The translations under genes and the position numbers were made by a program. From positions 171,926,001-171,990,000 of the forward strand of contig JBITNC010000001.1 in assembly GCA_050084985.1 (NCBI GenBank): DNA of 64,000 nt, given 5' to 3'. The notes beneath the pieces were generated by a model. It saw only the letters and a program-made list of their open reading frames with translations, was not told the origin of the DNA and ran no database searches. Of the stretch, positions 58,440 through 64,000 are shown piece after piece (within the stretch, counting starts at the first letter, position 1; each line of letters starts with the position of its first letter). The stretch comes from Nageia nagi. Lineage: Eukaryota > Pinophyta.

Positions 58440-59700
58440 AGGTGGAAATGGCAACACTTCCAAAATATTTCTTATTGTTTCATTGCAACTTGGAGAAAGA
58501 TCTCCACCAATTAATGGAAAAAGGGTCTTGGTGGTTTGGGAAAAGTAGACTACATCTAAAGAAATGGTGAAGGATTCAAGCCATAAAATAAATCTTTTAC
58601 AAAAATCTTGATGTGGATATCACTTCCATACCTCCTGATCAACTTCTGGTTTGAAGAAATAATTGTTGGTATTGCCTCAATAATGAGTGAATATATATGT
58701 ATGGATAAGAATACAAGATCTAGATAGACTTATCATATGGTAAGATTTTATGCCAATATAGATATCTCAAAGTCTATGAAGATGAATATATGTATAAAAA
58801 ATAAAAGAGGGGAATACATCTAAGAGATATCATTTGATATACCTCCAACAATTTGTGTTGGGTGTAATAGATATGGATATATAGAAAAAGATTGCCCAGG
58901 GATAAATAGGAAACAAGATCAACAAGGGCTACAACTAAATCAACAAAGCTATAACCACTATTATAGACCTAATCATAAAATGGGGGGAACATGGAAACCA
59001 ATAGGAGGATAAAACCAGATAATCAGCTAGAAAAAAGTGAAGAATAAAGAAGTAAATTAACAGTCAGCCAAAACATCTAGATGAGATGAAAATAAATAGG
59101 TCATAGAGTCAAATATACAAAATAAGGTAGCTCCTATTCTACAGAATAAGGTTTAAAATGAACCACAAAAGGTAGATTCATCCCTAAAGGGGAATTCTTT
59201 TGAGGTGTTGTATAATATAACAGAAGAAGGTATAATGGCTTCTTAAATAGAAAAAACTCAATTCCAAAAGCCAATCAATGAGGAAGAACTAATACAAGAA
59301 ATGGATGAGTTGGTGGGTAATAGAAATGCAATCATACAAATAATAAGTCATGAGAGAGAAGAATCAGAGAAAATCTATGAAGAAAACTAATTAGATGTAG
59401 AGGAGGAAGAAAATGAGAAAGAAGAAGAAGAAGAGGATCAAGTAGAAGATGATGAAGAAGAGCAGGATATAGAAAATAAGGAGCTAAAAAAAATGAGGTG
59501 GAAGGGAAAAAGAAGAACAATAAAAAAGGAATACCCAAAGCCCCAATGCAAACTACAAAATAGGTTACGTTAAGAAGGATCATAGCAAATTTCATAAAAT
59601 ATGGAAAAAGAGGACCATACTCAATGAAGCAAAAAAAAAATAAGGGAGAAACACTCATGAGAAAAGTGGTGTTAAAATAAGATGATGATGAACATCATAT
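58440..59700 (+). pseudogene. LINE ORF1 remnant (DUF4283, zinc knuckle, acidic tail)
   Basis: 'LPKYFLLFHCNLEKDLHQLM' and 'EKGSWWFGKSRLHLKKW' (58455-58560) are the DUF4283 wording 'P.GFFLF.C..EED...L..GPW...G...L.L..W'. After frame changes: 'TYHMVRFYANIDISKSMKM', 'YI*EISFDIPP', then 'TICVGCNRYGYIEKDCPG' at about 58845-58900, a CCHC knuckle whose His is Tyr. Then come Gln/Asn-rich sequence and a long Glu/Asp run (59390-59490). ORF1 binds element RNA. The minus-strand frame 59332-59658 is the antisense of the acidic run. Confidence 0.9.
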
Positions 59701-59759
59701 GATAGAATATCTAGGGATGCATTCTACCTGGGAAATAAAAGATTGTTAGAGACTTAAGG

Positions 59760-62700
59760 AGAGAGAGTAAATCAAATATGTTACTAATACAAAAAACTAA
59801 AATCAAGCAACATAAGATTCAAAAAATAGCAAAAACAATATTGAAGGAAGCCAAATATGAAGCTATCACAATAATAGTAAAAGCAAGTGGACTTTGGATC
59901 TTATGGGATCCTATAAAAATTGATGCAGAAATGATACAATTCCCCTCTAATAGATGTTTATCTATGAAAATCGCATGTAAGTCTTCAAAATATAGTTTCA
60001 TTATATCTAGCATTTATGCTTCCAACTTTCTACTGAGGAGAAGATAGTTCTAGGAATTTCTATCAAACCATAAGAAAATGTTTCCAAATATGTCTTCGCT
60101 TATAGGAGGATATTTTAATACTTTGTTGAATATAGAGGATAAATATGGAGGTGGACTCAATATGATAACTAGTATAGAAGACTTCAAAAATTTTCAAAAT
60201 GATAATGCTTTTATTGATCTCAATTTAAAAGGAAATAGATATACTTGGTACAATAGATGGATTGCAGTGGGTTTTATACAAAGAAGATTGGATAGAATAG
60301 CAATTATCTAAGAATGGATAGATAATTACCCTAATGTCATTCTAAACTCTCTATCAAAAATATCTTTATATCACAGATCGATAGAGTTTAAAATGGAAAA
60401 AATAGTAAAGAAAAAAATTCCTCTTTAGGTTTGAAAATATGTGGATGTCTCATCCAAACTTCAAAGATAGGCTTATAGAATAGTGGAAGATAAATATTGA
60501 GGGAACAGCCATGTACAATTTAGTTAAGAAACTAGATGAAGTCAAAAAAAATCTAAAAATATGGAATAGAAAAGTTTTTAAAAATATGCATTTCAAGAAG
60601 ATTTAGATGAAAGTAAAATTGAAAAAAAAATCATAATGAAATATTAAGTACAAGAAGGACAAGTGAGCTAGACAAGATAGAAAAGTTACTTCTAGTAGAA
60701 TTCTATAATACTATCTCTTAGGAGGAATAAATCTAGACGTAGAAATCTAGAGTGGCCTAAATCAGAGGAGGAGATAAAAATACAAAAAAAAATAGAATCA
60801 TCATTATAAGAAGGAAAAATTACAATAGGATTAATGAGATTAAAAGATCATATGGTATTTCAACTTCAAAAGAAAAGTAAATTAAGCAAAAAGCAGAGGG
60901 ATTCTACAAAGACCTACTAATACTGGATCAAAGAAATAACCCTATAGCCAAAGGAAAAATTATTGAAAATATACCAAAAATTATAATAAATCAACAAAAT
61001 ATAGCACTACAATAATAAACTATAGAAGGAGAATTTAAATAGGAAATTTTCCAAATGAAAGCTGAAAAAGCTTCTAGACTGGATGGCTTTGCAACTAGGT
61101 TTTTCCAAAAAAATTAAAAAATTATAGGGAAGGATGTGGTATGTTGTAAAATAATTCTTTAAAAAGGAAAAATTGTTAAAATAATAGAATAACACATTCT
61201 TAACCTAAATCCTTAAGATACAAGAAGCAAATAAGTTCAAATACTACAAACCAATTAGTCTTTGCAATGTAATCTATAAAATCATCATAAAAATAATGGT
61301 GAAAAGGTTAAAACCACTAATGTTTCAAATCATATCTACATAGCAATATGGATTCATCAAAGGGAGGCAGATCATAGATGGAATTATTCATATGCATGAG
61401 GTCCTTCATTCAATTCATAACAAGAAAACTCCGACTATGGTGGTAAAGTTGGATATGGAAAAAGCCTATGATAGGCTAAGTTGGGATTTTTTAAATTTGG
61501 TTTTAGATAAATTTGAGTTTGGAAAAACTCGAAAAAATTGGATTACAGAGTGTATATCTTCACTTATATTTTCTATTTTCATCAATGGAGAAGTAACAGG
61601 TTATTTTAACTCCCAAAGAGGGATTAGAAAAGGAGACCCAATATCCCCCTATTTTTTCATCATAATGGTGGAGGCATTAGGGAGAAAACTAAAACATTAT
61701 AGGGTCACTCAAACTTTGAAAGGGACTATTCTAGCCCCTAACTATAAGCCACAACTCACCATCAATTTGTAGATGATACTATCTTTGTTGCTAAAGTTGA
61801 AAGGAGGGAGGAAATTCAATTTAAGAAGTTTCTAAATATGTATGAAAAAACTTCACACCAAAAAACAAATTTACAAAGGATTAAGATTTACTTTTTGAAT
61901 TGTTCGAAAGCTAGTAGGAAGAGTATTACTAAGATATAGGGGTGTAAAACTGATGAGTTATCAACCAAATATCTAAGAATGCCTCTCTTTTTTGCAAGAC
62001 TCAAATCTCAATATTGGGATATGTTAGTTTAAAAAATCCAAAATAAACTCACAAGATGGAAGGAAAAATATTTGAGCTATGCAAATAAACTTGTCCTTAT
62101 CAAATCTATTCTTCAAAGCATACCTATTTATAATATAATGGTTTTTAAATTGCCTATAACTATTAGTAATAAGATAGATAAAATTTGTAATAAATTCTTA
62201 TGGTCAAGAGATTCAAAAAAGAGAAAAATCACCCTGGTAAGTTAGAATTTTATTTGTAAGGAAAAAGACCAAGGAGGATTAGGGTTGAGTAAACTGAAGC
62301 AAGTGGGTCAAGCTTTGAGAGAAAAAACTATTTTGGCATATAGCTCAGAATGAAGAGGAGTGGGTTCACACTTGTAAGGATAAATATATGATGGGCGAAA
62401 ATTGCATATTGAGAATTCAAAATCCACCATATGGCTCACCTTTTTGAAATGGTATAGTAGTGGTAAGGTCCCATATTCAAGAGGCTATTAGATGACATCC
62501 AGGAAACAGTGAGCAAGTATACATGTGGGAAGATGCATGGTTGAAGGAGGAACCACTAATTAAAATAAAATATTACAAACAAAGAGATGAATGGGCTTTG
62601 AAATATCAGGGGAGCATAATTGACAAGTACTTTAAGAATGATACTAATAATTGGCAGATTCATAGGCCAATTAGAGGTAGAATAGTAAAACAACTAAAGT

Positions 62701-63020
62701 AATTACAAGAGAAACTAAAAGATTCTAATATCAAGATCAATAGTCATGAAGGGAAATCAATATGAAAACTAAGGCCTGATGGAAAATATACTAACATCTC
62801 TAGAAAAAGAAAGGAGAAAAATATGGAAGAATATTTGGAAAGCAAAGTTAACACCTAGGATTGCCTTCTTTCTTTGGCTTGTCACTAAAAAAAGACTATT
62901 AACAATAAACAATTTACAAAGAAGATATTTCAATATAGTTAACAAATGTGTATAGCGTAAAAGAGAGGAAGAGAGTATAAATCATATTTTCTTGGATTGT
63001 GAGTATACAATGAATATTAG
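59760..63020 (+). pseudogene. LINE ORF2 remnant: endonuclease, reverse transcriptase, zf-RVT
   Basis: The endonuclease begins 'LLIQKTKIKQHKIQKIAK' (59778; the family's Q-E-T-K has Lys for Glu). It continues at 60078-60311 with 'LIGGYFNTLLNIEDKYGG', where G-D-F-N is G-Y-F-N, and 'LKGNRYTWYNRW', 'RRLDRIAI'. RT: 'YYKPISLCNVIYKIIIKIMV', 'QYGFIKGRQIIDGIIHMHEV', 'MVVKLDMEKAYDRLSWDFL' (61230-61490), 'SQRGIRKGDPISPYFFI', and the catalytic 'HQFVDDTIFVAK' at about 61760-61795, one frameshift after the 126-codon open piece ending at 61772. Thumb: 'YANKLVLIKSILQSIP'. zf-RVT: 'IWKAKLTPRIAFFLWLVTKK', 'NHIFLDCEY' (62835-63010). Confidence 0.93.
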
Positions 63021-63300
63021 GGGCATGATATGCAAAAAAATGAAGATATAAATGGATATTACCAAGGGATGATAAATAATGCATAGAATAATGGGCACCC
63101 TAGGAGAAAACTAAAGGGTACTATAAATGCTAGACAATGTTGATTGGGCACATGTGGTGGAAAATATGGAAGCAAAAAAATAGTCAAGTGTTTAAAAATA
63201 AAAAAAATGAAGCATAGGAATTCTTCAAAATTATGACTCTTAGATTGGTAGAAAATATGATGGTGTACTTCAAGGATAAGGAAATACTATCAAGCTTTAA

Positions 63301-63588
63301 ATCTTTTTTTTAAGACCAAATGATTTAAAAAACTCAACATGGTGAGGCTGATGAATTTAAGGTGAAAAGGATCCTAATAGGTGTGATGTACACATTATAA
63401 GAAGGATAACTAATGGAGAGTACATAGTCATAAGAATGACAAGACAATGATCGTATGCCACCTTTCATATTATTGATGACCCTGAGTATGAGGTCATCAT
63501 AAAGCAAAGGATTACCATAATAAAAATATAGTTAAAGTAGAATAATTATCACCACCCTACCAATAAAGAAATATCAAACAAGAGGAGA
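63301..63588. other. No recognisable feature
   Basis: Between LINE ORF2 and the following frame. It could be the LINE 3' untranslated part, but no poly-A run or target duplication was seen. Confidence 0.4.
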
Positions 63589-63852
63589 ATGGGAAGGGTG
63601 CTGGTTTTCACAAAGTTGAGTGATCCAAGTAAAGCAAAAAAAGACCCCCATGTTTGGAGAATTTTATGTAGGGGAGGTTTGGATAGGTTTATTGAAGCAT
63701 GCAAAGCTAGAAGCGATTAGAGATTGGAAAATTATATAATGAATACTTGGAAAAATAGGGTCTATAAAATTTATGGAAGGGAATTTCACTTCAATGAATC
63801 AGCTATTTTGGAAACTACAAGCCTTCCAAACAAAGGCAAGGAGGTGAGGTAA
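63589..63852 (+). pseudogene. Unknown reading frame with one internal stop
   Basis: From ATG at 63589: 'MGRVLVFTKLSDPSKAKKDP', 'HVWRILCRGGLDRFIEACKA', stop at 63706-63708, then in the same frame 'NTWKNRVYKIYGREFHFNES' and 'AILETTSLPNKGKEV' to a stop at 63850. The second half resembles the opening of plant transposon-associated N-terminal regions ('YGR.F.F....I...TGLP..G'), often found in front of gag or PMD-like proteins. That is a weak pattern match. 40 codons then 47 codons are open, better kept than the LINE next to it. The sequence continues to the window edge without a clear domain. Confidence 0.55.
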
Positions 63853-64000
63853 AATTCAAAGGCAAGTAAGATTTAGGAGGTTTAGAAATTCAAAGGTGGG
63901 AAAATCTATTTAGAACAATATAGAATAGGGTATTATAGAAGTTTGCTCTATCCTTGGCATAAAGTGTGTAACATACTAATGAAATATATAACCTTGTAAG

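Larger units (their letters stand above)
58440..63300 (+). mobile_element. L1-type LINE retrotransposon, inactivated
   Basis: Plus strand, in order: ORF1 (DUF4283 plus CCHC knuckle), ORF2 with APE endonuclease, reverse transcriptase and zf-RVT. This is the plant L1 layout. The 5' end is not defined, and no poly-A tail or target duplication was found to mark the 3' end. It is the only large plus-strand coding element in the window. Confidence 0.93.

Noticed and set aside
59332-59658. 108-codon minus-strand frame resembling a membrane protein
   Set aside because: Antisense of the acidic and lysine-rich tail of LINE ORF1; its hydrophobicity is a by-product.
1-64000. tRNA, rRNA or other structured RNA genes
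   Set aside because: I looked for tRNA A/B boxes and cloverleaf ends and for rRNA wording on both strands and found none; a tRNAscan or Rfam run would be the decisive test.

Overview
This window looks like intergenic nuclear DNA from a land plant, probably a large-genome seed plant, and I lean towards a gymnosperm (inference). It is strongly AT-rich, visibly poor in CG dinucleotides, and made almost entirely of long-decayed transposable elements. The plant-specific content is: PLS-class PPR fragments, a plant mobile domain (PMD) fragment, Tnp2/DUF4218 transposase, an L1-type LINE with DUF4283/zf-RVT relatives, and TTTAGGG-type telomere-like repeats. I see no intact protein-coding gene.

Layout, left to right. 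1-2.05 kb: an LTR and leader of a Ty1/copia element running off the left edge. 2.1-3.6 kb: a relic of a gypsy LTR plus degenerate tandem repeats. 3.6-12.1 kb: a complete but dead Ty1/copia element (minus strand) with both LTRs, PBS, PPT and a 5-bp target duplication ATTTC. 12.1-16.4 kb: a broken PMD gene in otherwise blank sequence. 16.4-20.2 kb: a run of minus-strand PPR pseudogene fragments, interrupted by a solo LTR that carries a CG-rich 10-bp minisatellite. 20.2-37.4 kb: a very large Ty3/gypsy element (minus) inserted in the PPR cluster and itself holding further insertions. 37.4-41.5 kb: more PPR fragments, hairpins, several tandem arrays and an interstitial telomere-like tract. 41.5-54.5 kb: a second, related Ty3/gypsy element (minus). 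54.8-55.4 kb: a solo copia LTR with target duplication AATAC. 55.6-57.9 kb: a CACTA (Tnp2) transposase remnant. 58.3-63.3 kb: a plus-strand L1-type LINE with broken ORF1 and ORF2. 63.6-63.9 kb: a short, fairly well kept ORF of unknown function.

The most interesting signal is that the two gypsy elements, although diverged, share an unusual plan: gag, protease, an RNase H domain placed BEFORE the reverse transcriptase, RT with intact YLDD, a conventional RNase H, integrase, and then a long extra reading region of about 3.7 kb or more. Five blocks of that extra region can be matched between the two copies. They also share a conserved inverted repeat beside the 3' LTR and a gag zinc-knuckle-like motif. 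Coordinates of domains in these decayed genes are approximate because frames shift repeatedly.
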